From: Zygnema cylindricum
Taxonomy: Eukaryota; Streptophyta; Zygnematophyceae; Zygnematales; Zygnemataceae
Direction: 5' to 3'
DNA length: 64,000 nucleotides
NCBI GenBank assembly: GCA_037447655.1
Contig: JBBHKE010001305.1
Location: forward strand, 1 to 64,000
The translations under genes and the position numbers were made by a program. Below, piece after piece: positions 1-11,639 of this stretch (within the stretch, counting starts at the first letter, position 1; the number at the start of each line of letters is the position of its first letter). The notes beneath the pieces are model-generated. The model had not been told where the DNA came from, ran no database searches, and saw only the letters and a program-made list of their open reading frames with translations.

Positions 1-112
1 GCGTTATGGAGAAATTACAATAAAACATTTTTTTGAAAATGGTATTGATACACAAATTAGCATAAATGACACTAATTCATTATATACACTAATAATTTCT
101 ATACGCTAATAA

Positions 113-345
113 CGATTCACGGTGTACAGTACAGCGTCAAGGTATTTTTCGCCACATAAAACATCTATTCTCCGTACACACCTGTCGGATTGGGGATCTG
201 ACAATTTCGATTGAAAGGTAACACTCTCAGCTACCGATTGGCGGTCTCAAATTGATAATCCAACAAGTGTGTACGGATAAAATATGTTTTAAGTGGCTAA
301 AAAAAACCTTAGACCCTAATAAGTAATAACGATACGCGGTATGCA
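113..345. repeat. Small foldback element, copy 1 (core 150-297)
   Basis: The core has inverted arms: CCACATAAAACATCTATTC on the left and its near complement ending in TTTTAAGTGG on the right, each followed inward by a CCGTACACA/TGTGTACGG block. The same arms recur at 448-593. Flanking sequence carries the CGATTCACGGTGTAC and CGATACGCGGTATGC motifs that resemble MITE termini elsewhere in the window. No coding capacity. The exact outer ends are uncertain. Confidence 0.55.
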
Positions 346-410
346 GTACAGAACTGTAATTTTGTCGCTATCTTTTGGCCTAAACTCTAAAGTCACAAAC
401 TACTGTACAC

Positions 411-627
411 TACACCGTGTATCGCTATTAGTGTTTATGTTATACTCACCACTTAAAACATCTTTTCTCCGTACACATTTGTCCGATTTTCAGGTGGAGA
501 CCGCCAACGAAAGGTGACAATTTTGCCTTTCAATCGCAGCCATCAGATAAATAATCCCACAAATGTGTACAGAGAAAATATGTTTTAAGTGGCAAAAAAA
601 ACAACACTAATAGTTACACACGGTGTA
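411..627. mobile_element. MITE with TACACCGTGTATCG / CGGTGTA termini, foldback core
   Basis: The left end TACACCGTGTATCGCTATTAG faces the right end CTAATAGTTACACACGGTGTA, giving an imperfect terminal inverted repeat in a 217-bp unit. Inside, 448-593 repeats the foldback arms of the element at 150-297, ending in TTTTAAGTGG. It is non-coding. Terminal TA on both sides fits a mariner-type (TA) target site, but this is inferred from the ends only. Confidence 0.6.
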
Positions 628-662
628 GCGTACAGTAGGTAACGTCAAAACAGAATTAAAAC

Positions 663-1166
663 TACACCGCGAATCGTAATTAGAGTAAATTACTCTAATT
701 CGGTCGCTCGAAATTTCGACTCTATCACATGAAATAGAGTAGATGATTCTAATATTTTCGTTATTCTATTTAAGGTAAAGTTTAATTAGCGTTTTTAATT
801 ATAATATAGGTCCGTTTTAAATAGTGTGGAGTACGGACGACCTCCGACGGTGCAAAATTGCACTTTATTAAGTAAAACAGTACAAATAATGATTTAAAAC
901 AGGCCTTTATCATGTAACTGCGTTTTAACAAACCGCGTAGTGCAAACGTCATAGTGACGATAAACTGTACGTTTTGCTAAATTCTGTACGAATACCTTAT
1001 TTACAGTAGAGGATATTAGCGTGCCAAATTAGAGTACTTAAATAAATTAGAGTAAACTTCATAATTGAAACAACAATATCACATAAATTAACGTTCATTA
1101 CTCTCATTTTTTTTTTAGTTTTTGTACTCTAATTTTTCCATTACTCTAATTCCGATTCGCGGTGTA
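663..1166. mobile_element. TA-flanked MITE, family A, copy 1
   Basis: This 504-bp unit is bounded by TACACCGCGAATCGTAATTA at the left and the complementary TAATTCCGATTCGCGGTGTA at the right. The unit matches 6452-7061 in inverted orientation along both ends (for example 663-840 against the complement of 6880-7061), so the limits are supported by two copies. It holds repeated TTACTCTAATT motifs and no credible reading frame. TA at each outer edge suggests a Tc1/mariner-type MITE. Confidence 0.75.
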
Positions 1167-1224
1167 CCATAATTTGAACAAATTTCATTTAACTTTTGTA
1201 CAATAGACGTCAACGCGACACTAT

Positions 1225-2300
1225 TTTTAATTATGGAATTGATCATGACAGTGACTGTTTTGGTTGCGCACAGTCATTTACGTCATTTTGTCAAAAATTG
1301 TACGTTTGAAGTACATATTGGTAGAAATAATTGTACCGTTGAGTACAAATTTGACGGTCAATCGGTTAGACAACTTTTACTTTCAAAATATTGTTTCAAC
1401 CGCTTAAAATTTTGTCGCGCTTGCAGACGTCGACCGTCATACTAAAGTTAGTAATTCACACGGTCGGCGAACGTTTACGGTGACAAAACTACGGCAACCA
1501 CATGTAAATAAAAGTGTTGCAGACAGTCACTTTTTGTCTTTACGTGAGCTCCACGGTGAGAGCACTCACCGCAAAATTGAAATTTAATCGTCTAAGCGTT
1601 ACATTGAACTTAGACGCAAATTGAAACGAAACCTCTTTAAACTAAACTATTATAAGTCTTGTACGGAAATATCAAAACGCACGAAACGAAATAAACTTTG
1701 TACCCTATAATAAAACGAACCGGAGTTAAAATATCAATTGAAATTAAATGAAAAAAATGTGCATCGTCACGCGCGACGAAATTGAGCCACACTATATACG
1801 AATAAACATTCTTACATTGACAACAAAATTTTGTTTCGTGCGTTTTAATATTTTCGTACAAAACTTACAGTAGTTCAGTTTAGTTTAAAAAGGTTTCGCT
1901 TCAATTTGCGTCTAAGTTCAATGTAACGCTTAGACGATTAAATTTCAATTTTGCGGCTCAGTGCTCTCACCGTGGAGCTCACGTAAAGACAAAAAATGAC
2001 TGTCTGCAACACTTTTATTTACATGTGGTTGCCGCAGTTTTGTCACCGTAAACGTTCATCGGCAGTGTGAAATACTAATTTTATTATGACGGTCGACGTT
2101 CGCAAGCACGGCAAAATTTTAAGCGGTTGAAACAATATTTTGAAAGTCAAAGTTGTCCAACCGATTGACCGTCAAATTTGCACTCAACAGTACGTTATTT
2201 GTACCAATATGTACTTCAAACGTATAATTTTTGACGAAATGACGTAAGTGACTGTGCGCAACCAACAAACAGTCATTGTCATGATCAATTCCCTTTAATT
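1225..2300. repeat. Long-armed foldback element
   Basis: The sequence from about 1230 to 1690 reappears as a close reverse complement from about 2295 back to 1825. Anchor matches include GGAATTGATCATGACA near 1234 against its complement near 2280, the TTACATTGAACTTAGACGCA block at about 1600 against 1905-1925, and the GAGCTCCACGGTGAGAGCAC block near 1545 against 1965. The arms exceed 400 bp and the unpaired centre is about 120 bp. No transposase is visible. It is most like a foldback DNA transposon, and a transcript would fold into a very long hairpin. Confidence 0.8.
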
Positions 2301-3607
2301 ATTTACAACGCTAATTGCGTTTTGCATGTCATTCAAATTTAAACCGTCGTTGGTCGTCGCAAGTAATGTAGAATGAACATTTTAGGGTGAAGTTTTATCG
2401 GACGAAAAGTAAGGTTGTTAACAGAAATCCGGACCTCTCCGTACTACGTCGTACCACTTATTGACACCGCCGCCACCACCACGGCTTGTTGTGTTGTATG
2501 ATGACATGGTACGCAAATGAAGATTCTAGGTTAAAATTGGTCGGTGTGAGAATCATAGACGATTTTTAAAATCGTATTCTATTTTACGTGGTACCACTCA
2601 ATTGAGAACACGTGGTTTACAGACTGTAAGCGATAGAACATCGTTCAAAATATAACAGCCGATAATGTTGTCCGTACAATTACATCATTTTCTAATGGAA
2701 CATGTTGTTTTTAAGAAAGCTTTAGTCCTCTCTATGCCTCAGTTGTGAGGGAGAGAGAGATGTTCAGGACTTAAGTTATTTTTGGTTGAGTTCGGTTCAG
2801 TACTTACCAAAATTAGTGTGACAGTGAAGTTGGGAGTTCACGGTTCATTCACACTTGGGACACGCGTCGTCACTTGAGAGAAATGCGTGAGTATGTCCTC
2901 CGTGGACGTACGGAAATTCGGCAGGACCACGGGAATTCGTGAAGTCAATTCTACGGTCCCAAATCCTCTAATAGGACGGTTGACAGCCGGCGCCAACAAA
3001 TACTGACGAGGCGTGACTAGATCACTATCGGCGAGACTAGATCACTATCACTTTACGTTGTCTGAACTTCGGTGTAAATATTTGGTAGAACAGAATTTTG
3101 TATGTAATGAATTAGTTGTTTAGTGTTGAGAATGTGGTTTATGACATACCTTCAGTACACAGGTATACTCACAGTATTTGTTGTGTTAGAATGTTATATG
3201 TACGACTGGAATGCCTCCGTACAGCTTAGTGTAGTTTCGGTGTATAGAAGTAGGACTTAGTGAATTTGATTCATTAGGAACAAATGATATGAAAACTGTA
3301 CACTCAGTTTTATGTAATTTCATTTCTGCATATCTCACAGATCTGTGAGCAGAATTCACTGAAATTTTGTGTGTGTGTTCCATTGTATGTTATCTACACT
3401 GTGGTTATAGTCTGTCAAAGTTGTTGTTCAGCCATCGGTATTTGTGGAAGCTTCCTCTTTTGATTTGTTATACGATGACTACTGCTGCATCTTCTTCATC
3501 TTCAGTGCCAGCAGTTGTCTCATAACAACAGAACATATGCCTGTTAACATAGGATATAAACCATAAAATAGCGTAAAACAACCCACAAAACTCTTTTAAG
3601 TTTTTTA
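2301..3607. other. No gene seen; partial repeat at about 2480-2700
   Basis: I see no credible gene here; frames are short and unlike known proteins. Segment 2480-2700 (GATGACATGGTACGCA, then CACTCAATTGAGAACACGTG, then GTGGTTTACAGACT and GATAGAACAT) is paralogous to the two sides of the MITE at 6452-7061, and shows what that locus looks like without the MITE. Confidence 0.5.
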
Positions 3608-5064
3608 GGGTATGTCCCCATGTGCATGAGTAAGGGTTTTTTTTTTCTGTCGTTTTCCTGTAAAACTTAGCGCCGTACTGCCTAAGTTGTAACCGTACGA
3701 AGGAATCGCAAATTTGTAGAGTACAATTTGGGTCATCCTCGAGCTTAGGATGTACGAAAATTTGCCGTCTTGTGTTATTCGACCCACTTTGACGACAAAA
3801 ACGTCATCTTCAACCTTACGTTTAAAACACATGCGCGATGTGTTTTAAAACTAGGTATTTTCGATAAACAAATACAAACATATATTCGCACGTGCCGTAA
3901 ATTTCGAAATTTTTCATACGATTTCCAAGGACAAAGAAAAGTACAAAATTCGCTATGTTTTGTCCATTTGCGTTCGAATAAGACAAATAAAAGTACACAA
4001 TTTGTTTGTTTTTGTCCGTTTTCGTCCAATACAATTTTTTTTTTGCACGGGTCTTCAAATTCCGATGCCATTTCACGTCGACCGGACAGGAGACGCAGAG
4101 GTAAAGCGCATTTTATTTAACCGTAAAACTGTCTACAATGTCACTCTAACGGTAAGGTTCCATTACGGGAAAAATGTCGTTGTCTACCGAAAGCCGTACT
4201 CTTTCGTACATTGCCGTACCAAAAAAAATAAAATGTCAGAAAAACAAGCCTACTGTATGAGGGATTTGATTCTCCACGTTTATGGGCGTAAACGTGGACC
4301 GTCGGATGCATAATCGGATACACCATCGTCTGACACTTTCAGTTCCCAACAAGTGACCTGGAGTAGGTCAATTCTTAGCGCCTGAACGAGTAGCATCGTG
4401 CCTCGTGGAAAAGTGAACAAATATCCACGACGACCGCGCGACCAAGTGGGTACACGTCGCAAATGACACGTGCCTTCCGCCAGGGAGGATGCGAGGGCAC
4501 CGGAAGACGCAAAAAAATCTTTGGCGGAGGATATTGTTTCACGCGATCCAATAACCATTTTGACATTTTCGTACGCTTTACAAATCTTAAGTTTCGTCCG
4601 CTCGTACAGATTTTATTCAATACGTCGTACGAGTCACTTTTTACCTTGGCTGGTACGAATACATGGTCACAATTTGCAGTCAGAGATTCTTTGAAGATTC
4701 CCAGAATCGTATTATTCTATTACGTGGACCAATCAATTTTTGTCACGAAAATATAATGTCGGTTACTGACCGGACACAATGGAACGATGGCTTCAGTAAA
4801 CGATTTTTTGACGTTTATTGAGACCGCCTAATGGAACAACGCTCTAAGGCATACGACGTCACAAGCAGATCAAAAAAATAACATGCGACTACAAATTGTA
4901 GACGTTGACAACCGTCAGACATATTGTCGACGTATACAATCGTCACAAGCGTAAGTTAGAATTTCGTCCTTATAGAATTAGGGACACTTGAAAACCGGGT
5001 CCGGCGGATCCGCGCTAAAATACAAAGAAAGTTGGCTAAGTTACAAGTACATGGGGACATACCC
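3608..5064. mobile_element. DNA transposon R4 copy 1 (16-bp TIR), carrying a nested element
   Basis: The ends are GGGTATGTCCCCATGT and its exact complement ACATGGGGACATACCC. TTA lies immediately outside each end, so a 3-bp TTA duplication is likely, as in PIF/Harbinger-type elements. The body matches the uninterrupted copy at 33161-33934 and the inverted copy at 30095-31449. The difference in size is explained by a separate element at about 4144-4845. The open frames inside are short and not transposase-like, so this is a non-autonomous or gutted element. Confidence 0.75.
4144..4845. mobile_element. TIR element R1 copy 1, nested in R4
   Basis: About 700 bp here are absent from the R4 copy at 33161-33934 but are closely matched at 28133-28840. 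The left end reads GGTTCCATTACGGG and the right end CCTAATGGAACAACGCTCT, giving a shared GTTCCATTA/TAATGGAAC terminus. Open frames on both strands are not recognisable proteins. The left boundary is good to a few bases only. Confidence 0.7.
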
Positions 5065-5143
5065 TTAGTCTAATTTCAATAATTTGTATGTTTCGTACCA
5101 AATTCGAACCCCACAAGTACGTCACTCGGCAAAAGCTGTCAGA

Positions 5144-5340
5144 GTACACCGTGAATCGTTATTAGGGTGGCGTTCCATTATACGAAAAGTGGGGTAGTTT
5201 ACAAAAATTGGCGCCTATCTGTACCATTTTGTACCGCTTTTTTGTTTTTTTTCGCGAACAACATTACAACTAATCCTGTCAATATTCTCTAAAGGTTTGG
5301 GAGGTAACAATGACCGTTGGATTTGTTTTCCCGAAGCATT
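5144..5340. repeat. R3 left-end fragment
   Basis: This begins TACACCGTGAATCG and then GGGTGGCGTTCCATTATACG followed by AAAAGTGGGGTAGTTTAC. The same run, with a related downstream stretch (CAACATTACA, ATTCTCTAAAGGT, TGGGAGGTAA), recurs at 5812-5975. It shares the GTTCCATTA end motif with R1 and R2. Non-coding. Confidence 0.5.
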
Positions 5341-5811
5341 CGCTTTGAAAGTTTATGTAAATGGTGATGGTCGTACGCGCTTGGTGATTAGTCAATCGAG
5401 ATTGTCAAACTTGACGAAATCACGATTGGCGAATGCGAATTCAATGACGCATTTCATTTTCGACTTTTATGTAAGCGTCCCATATCTCCACACTAAAATA
5501 AGAATAAGCACAGAAATCTGACAAATCGTATATCGTCACGTCATTTTACTCTAACCGATAACAACTATAATTTATTTTTTGTAGTGCTGTTTATCGGCAT
5601 GAAATTTATCGCGATAACACCGCAACCGATACAGCGCGAATCGCTATTAGTGTTAACAAATATTTAGTGTTAAAGAACAACTAGTGTGATTAACGCTAAT
5701 TGGGAATTTGGGGATTTTCAAGGAATTTAGTCACTCTAATTTGTTTTTTAAGTTTTTTTTAATCACTCTATCGAAGAATTTGTGTAAAAATTTAGGGGCG
5801 TCGAATTGATT

Positions 5812-5975
5812 AAGGGTCAAGTTCCATTACTGTAAAAGTGGGGTAGTTTACTGAAATTCGTGACTATCCGTACCAAACCGTAACGCTTATTTTGTTTTTA
5901 TACGCGAAACAACATCACAGGGAATCTTGCTAATACTCTCCAAAGGTCTGGGAGGTAATACTAACACTCTGATGT
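5812..5975. repeat. R3 fragment, copy 2
   Basis: AAGGGTCAAGTTCCATTACTG then AAAAGTGGGGTAGTTTACTG, matching 5160-5330 over roughly 150 bp including the block TACTCTCCAAAGGTCTGGGA. Non-coding. Confidence 0.5.
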
Positions 5976-6451
5976 TAATCTGCGAGGTGTTCACTTCATT
6001 TTTCTCAGTAATTGCCAACGTACCTATAGGGGGTGGGTTGGTGGATACATAAAAAAAAAACCGTGACACGCTAGACAAAAAGGTACATGTCATGATGGAA
6101 AACCAACTCAAATTGACAGAATTTGCACATGGTATGTACTTTTCAAAATGCAACTAAAAAATAAAAAAATAAGCTCTAAAAGGTCCCTTGTCTCGCTATT
6201 TCTGGCAACGCTCTTTCATCACACTATTTTCGTTAAAGGATTTTCGTCATGTTCGAAAACAGGAACCCTAAAAATTGAGTTTGCGTAAAATATTGGCATT
6301 TGCAAAAAGTACAAAATTTATGTCGTACTATGACTTGGTACGCAGATACATGGTACGCAGGTGAATATTGAAGTGAAATTTGTCGATTTTAAGATTTTTA
6401 AAAGATTTTAAATATCAGATCAAAACCCACGTAGTGCCACTCAATGTATAT

Positions 6452-7061
6452 TACATCGCGAATCGTAATTAGAGTAATGAAAAAAATAGAGTAAAAAAAC
6501 AAAAAAAAACAATTAGAGTGTTGAACTCTAATTTATATGATATAAGTTTTTCACAAAGGAAGTTAACTCTAATTTATTTAAGTTATCTACATTGGGTTAT
6601 GTCGGCAAGCGCTTAAATATGAACACTAAATTATGTAGACGTACAAAATATGTCAGTTTGCATAATTTTGACGTCATTATGACGTTAGTATTATTTGTCG
6701 CGTTGAATGTCAGTTAATGTTCACACCGACGACGATGCTGTCGACAGACGAGAGTTATGCGAACGGATTTTTTTTCGATGTGATTGATTATTTGTTTAGT
6801 GCGATTTCACGTGCGAGCGCGATTTTATTAAATCATTATTTGTACCTTTTTACTTATAAAAATATAATTTTGCACGGTCGGATGTGGTCAGTTCTCACAC
6901 TATTTAAAACAAACCTATATTATAAATTTTTACGCTAATTAAACCTTACCTAAAATAGAATAATGAAAAAAATATATTCATTTACTCTATTTGACGTGAT
7001 AGAGTCAAAATTTTGAGCGACCGAATTAGCTTTATTTACTCTAATTATGATTCGCGGTGTA
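6452..7061. mobile_element. TA-flanked MITE, family A, copy 2
   Basis: This 610-bp unit starts TACATCGCGAATCGTAATTA and ends TAATTATGATTCGCGGTGTA. It is the inverted relative of 663-1166. The flanks CACTCAAT (left) and GTGGTTTACAGACT (right) are contiguous within a few bases in the paralogous segment near 2605-2630, which supports insertion into an older repeat. The 73-codon frame at 6717-6938 is not recognisable. Confidence 0.75.
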
Positions 7062-7214
7062 GTGGTTTACAGACTCTTCGTGATAGAACATTGACTCGAT
7101 TAACCGGGCCCGTAGAGTTGGTCGTACGATTACAGAAACGACTGATGGAAATTTACCCTAACCCTTATAGCGATTCGCATTGTAGTTATCAGTTATCGAA
7201 GGGTCAAAGGTCCT

Positions 7215-7568
7215 GATATATTGCTCCGATAGATAAGTGGAAAAAATATAGTGGACTATACAATTGTAATTTATAATATAATGCAATCTATTTTTCACAG
7301 TATATAGCGTGGCATGCCACGTGTAACAATCTATTCCGTACTCTGTCTAATGGAGTAATGGCGGTTTAGTACGACGGAATGAAACCGTTCAATTGTACGA
7401 TAGGAACCGTACAATTATCGCCGATAGTTATCGGTCGGTATTATCGCGATAAAAAACCGAACAGCGATAACATCGGGGACGATGTATCGTGTCAAAATAT
7501 CGATTATCGGTAAGCAAAAAAAAGGTGCATACCCATTATCGACAAAACCCTACCGATACACAACACTA
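7215..7568 (-). repeat. R5 fragment (ends GATACACAACA)
   Basis: This contains the palindrome GTGGCATGCCAC, runs of GATAAC/GTTATCG, and the end TACCGATACACAACA. The same components occur in reverse order in the fuller element at 20588-21204 and in the short piece at 18243-18348. Non-coding. Confidence 0.5.
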
Positions 7569-8434
7569 ATGATTTGGGTTTTCTCTCGTATATTTAATAC
7601 GGAATCAATATATTCACGTTAAAGTGGGTACGATCTCATTTTGCCTTTTATTATAAGCGCAGGTTTACGTGCGTTCGCGATTATTTTAATCCATTTTTTA
7701 TACTTTATTGTTTAACAAATTACCGTTTTGTACAAACTAACATGTTTTGTACACCACTCTATTAAAGCTGACCATACATTAAAGTTATTAACACTAACTA
7801 ACCAGTACCTTAATTAGCATAAAAAAACAATTAGTGTTATTAATTATATTGAAGGTTTTAGGTTCAAAATTTGGGGGCGTCGAATCAGCGTTAATAACGA
7901 TCATAACGATTCAAGGTACCATTACAATGTGAAATACTGTTGGTACCAAATAAATACACGCTAAAAATAAACACACAAATTGCCATTAAGTGTCACGTTT
8001 TAGTGTGTATGTTTTATTTCGACGAAAATACATGAAATATCATTATTTCCGCTCGTTTTATTTTGACATCAATAACTATGGGAGGTGTAACCCATTAATC
8101 GTTATTAGCGTTAAAAAATAATTAGTGTTATTATTTCTAATTTGGGTTTAAAGCCTTTCGCCAAGGAAAATAAACTATAATTTATACATAATTATAATTC
8201 GGGTACAATTTTCATGTATTGTAGCAGTTACAGTACATATTTGTACGACGAACATAGCCGATTTAGAAAACGAGAAGTTTCACAATAAAAAATCTGGGAA
8301 GAAAAAACTATATGTTTTGACGACAATAATTTGATGAGTATTATAAAGTTTAAAGGTTCTTGTTGTTCCAAGCAATTATTTTGTGAATATGCGCAAAGAT
8401 TTTATAATTACGACGATAACTTTTGAAATGTAAC
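7569..8434. other. AT-rich intergenic, no gene seen
   Basis: AT-rich DNA with scattered MITE-end-like motifs, such as GCGTTAATAACGATCATAAC near 7890 and AATCGTTATTAGCGTTA near 8098. I see no coding sequence. Confidence 0.5.
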
Positions 8435-9388
8435 TGTAATACGATATCCTACCTCTTAGAAAATCCCATTAATACAACCAATTTCAACCACACATTCCAC
8501 ACATTGGAAAAATACACATCCACATTGGAAAGCACTCACATAAGGATAGTGTCCACATAACATTAGCTCGGTCTCTTGCCCTTGTGGCTCAACCCTTCTT
8601 TTTAAAGTCTTTTCCATTGCTCTCCACTCTTAATAATTCTATCGCTTAACTACTAAAACACTACTTAGTTTGTAAGAGATTTCAGTGCCAAAATGCCAAT
8701 GCTCTAATTTGGTTTTAATCGCTCAAGACCAAGATAAGTCAGAATTTCCACAATCTTTTCCGAAGGAATAGTTGTTTACTCTTCTCTTATACTTCACTAT
8801 TTATCCATCATCGCCTTGGACTCGCCAAGCCAGAGTCAATGCTCCGTTGATCAGGTTTTACCTGGGCCATTTATTGTTCAGCAAGGACTCATACTGACCA
8901 ATGCAAAAACGTGCGAAATCTCTTACTAACTACGTAGCATTTCTAACGAATCATACGCTACATCTCACTACGTTACATTTACGTGCAAAAGTGCGCGCCA
9001 AACGAAACGCGTATTAGCACGAACGTGCGTCGCAAATGTCGCACGCGAAACTTCATACGAAATTCCATAAACTGAAAGTGACGTTTCGTACTAAAAATTG
9101 TACGAAACAAACCATCGTGCGTACCAAACGAAATATTGATTTCATTTAGTAATTTATAAATGTACTCCTTAAATTCCGCGGATAGATTGACCCTTAACCC
9201 GTTACAATAAACACCCAATCGTTATTTTGACCTCGCGTTGTCGCCTAAATACACCAATCACTATATCTTTTAAAATACAACCCCAAATCGTGCGATTCTT
9301 TCGCGGACGTCTATCAAATTCAAAACACTATTTTCGTAACACTTAAATACCCATTTACGAAAAAGTTCGATCCACTATTACTGTTACA
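8435..9388 (-). repeat. 3' LTR of the chromovirus
   Basis: On the plus strand it runs from TGTAATACGATATCC to ATTACTGTTACA (954 bp). In element sense the termini are TGTAACA at the start and the complement of TGTAATA at the end. It matches 15178-15985 over most of its length, with small indels: the left copy lacks about 23 bp found at 15293-15315. Confidence 0.85.
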
Positions 9389-9468
9389 TCATCCCCTCTT
9401 TATATTTAACTGACCTACATCATCCCCTCCTTATATTTAACTAACCTCAGTTAAAACACATTTCATTC
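9389..9468 (-). other. Duplicated polypurine tract next to 3' LTR
   Basis: In element sense the purine tract AATATAAGGAGGGGATGATG is followed about 20 bp later by a second near-copy, AATATAAAGAGGGGATGATG, directly at the LTR edge. This is the place where plus-strand priming normally occurs in LTR elements. The second copy lies exactly against the LTR start TGTAACAG. Confidence 0.6.
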
Positions 9469-10740
9469 TCAAGACGGGACTTCTATATTATTATCCCTCC
9501 AATACCTTTGTAAAAACTTAGAATTTTTATCTTCTAAAGTTGAATCGTCTTCTGGCCTTCCTAGATAATGCACTTGCCAGAATTTAGTATTGCCGACCTT
9601 AAACCGTTGACCAACCCAATCTACTACCCATCTGTGAACCTTAGGTTCTATAATTATTGAGGGATCCAATTCCAATTCTCTTTCAGTTGGTCGAAGATTT
9701 GCTGGTTTCAACTGGCTGATGTGTATCACTGGATGAATTTTTATTGAAGGCGGAAAGTCCAATTTGGCAGCAACTGATGATATCATCTCGATTACACAAA
9801 ATGGTACGATGTACTTAGGAGCAAATTTCCCCATAGGATCCGATTGTTCCTCGATCTTGCACCTGTAATGAGTTGTTGAAAGCCATACCTTGTCATCTGT
9901 GCTTACCACCCAACCACCCCGTTTGCGGTTAACATTTAGTTCTTGCCTTCTTTGTTCCTCCACTAATGCATCCCGTACTGTTTTCCAAACTGTTTGAATA
10001 TATTCCCAAAATTCCGTTCCAGAACCCATATTTTCTTGAGTGACCCCTATTATTAAGTCGAATACTTCTCTCGGTTGGTATCCGTATGCAACTTCAAACA
10101 GTGAGAATCGTGTTCTAGCATGTTTACATGAATTGTATGCAAATTCTATTAATGACAGTTTAGATTCCCATATGTTATGAACTCCACTGCAAACAATTCT
10201 AAGCATTTCTTCCACTGTACAGTTCATCCTTTATGTTTGTCCATCTGTCTGAGGATGATAAGAGGTACTCATTTTTAATCTAGTGCCTAAATTTTGCTGG
10301 AATTCTTTCCAAAATGCAGATATTAATTTAGAATCCCTATCACTGACTATAGATAAAGGAACTCCATGATGTCTGACCACGTTGTCAAAATATAACTTTG
10401 CAATATCTACAACTGAATGAGTAGTTTTGCAAGGGATAAAGATTGCCATTTTACTGAACCTATCGACTATGACCATGATACTGTCATTTCTTCTAGATGT
10501 AGATGGTAACCTGACAATAAAATCCATACTGATAGATTCCCATGGTCTTTCACGGATATATAAAGGTTTTAAGAGACCTCTAGGTTTCTGGTTATTAGGT
10601 TTACTCTGTTGGCAAAGAACACAACTTTCCACGTGTTTCGACACCTCTTTTGCCATTCAGGCCAAAACAATCTACTTTGCAACCGAATAAAGAGTTTTAT
10701 CTCGACCTAGATGTCCTAAATGCTCATGGTCTTCCTGTAA
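9469..10740 (-). pseudogene. Gypsy integrase with C-terminal chromodomain (broken)
   Basis: Two minus-strand segments make up the integrase. Segment 10231-10656 holds the zinc-finger tail (SCVLCQQSK) and core motifs MDFIVRLP, VSDRDSKLIS and SYHPQTDGQT. After stop codons, 9469-10227 continues with the core end and C-terminal domain, then a chromodomain-like block in its last ~60 residues (RWVVDWVGQRF ... WQVHYLGRPEDDSTLED). Integrase inserts the cDNA, and in chromoviruses the chromodomain biases targeting toward particular chromatin. The stop codons between the segments mean no full protein is made. Confidence 0.88.
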
Positions 10741-10752
10741 AAGTTGTTTTCT

Positions 10753-11634
10753 TTACTCTCCCATATCAGCAATACATAATCTATCCCCTATTCGCAAATA
10801 CAGTAAACCATATTCTATTATAAAGTTTTTGATATGCCTCTCGTTCAATGGGTCAGAATTCCCTCCTGAAATATTTTTGCAAATCACATCAAAATAAGGA
10901 TCTTTATCATAACCATTTCTAATAACATCTAAAAACAATTTATCCCGAACCATCACACTTATTTCAAAACATCTACTTAAAAGATCTGCAACTACATTTG
11001 TCTTTCCATGAATATGTTTCACATTAAATTTGAAATATGCTAATTTCTACATCCACCTAACTTGTCTGCCATTCATAATTTGTGCATCACTTAATCTCTA
11101 AAGATAGGAGAGTGCCTTATTATCACAGTGAATTGTAAATTTTTTATTAAGCAAATAACAACGCCATTTCACCAATACATGAAACATTGCAAGTAATTCT
11201 TTTTCCTGTGCTGGATAGTTTTTTTCATCATCACTGAATTTCATAGACTAAAAAGCAATAGGATGAAAATGTTTGCCGACTTTTTGACTTATGACTGCAC
11301 CTAGACCTTTATCAGATGCATTAGTAGTGATCAAAATTTCAAATTCCTTAGCAGGATCAGGATACACCAGTGTAGGGGCAGAGGCCAACTTCCCTTTTAG
11401 TTCCTCGAAAGCTCTCTTTTGATCGGCTCCCCACACAAACGTCTCCTTCTCCCGGAGTAAATCCGTAAATGGTGCGGCGATCATACTGAAGTTCTTGATA
11501 AATTTCATGTAATAAGTGGCCAATCCCAAAAATGATCTAACTTCTGTGACATTTGTGGGTTGCCTCCAATTTTGTATTGCAGTAATTTTGGATGGATCTG
11601 TTTTAACACCTTCCCCACTAACTATATGTCCCAA
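10753..11634 (-). pseudogene. Gypsy RT C-terminus and RNase H (broken)
   Basis: Segment 11248-11634 carries the RT connection ([17 protein letters not shown]), then the RNase H start [19 protein letters not shown]. The usual first catalytic aspartate in T-D-A-S is asparagine here. Segment 10753-11022 carries the RNase H end (HIHGKTNVVADLLSR) and the linker to integrase. In-frame stops separate the parts at about 11245 and in 11023-11247. RNase H would remove genomic RNA during reverse transcription. Confidence 0.85.
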
Positions 11635-11639
11635 AAAAA

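Larger units (their letters stand above)
5630..7184. mobile_element. Composite bounded by TACAGCGCGAATCGC termini
   Basis: The left end TACAGCGCGAATCGCTATTA and the right end TATAGCGATTCGCATTGTA are inverted copies of each other, so 5630-7184 may be an old TIR element. It has been filled by at least two others: an R3 fragment at 5812-5975 and the family A MITE at 6452-7061. The pairing of these two ends is inferred; they could belong to different broken elements. Confidence 0.4.

Noticed and set aside
1233-1445. 70-codon open frame
   Set aside because: It lies inside the left arm of the foldback, and its partner arm does not preserve the reading frame.
3770-4313. Several overlapping frames of 80-117 codons
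   Set aside because: They sit on both strands of R4/R1, are not conserved as frames in the other copies, and resemble no transposase.
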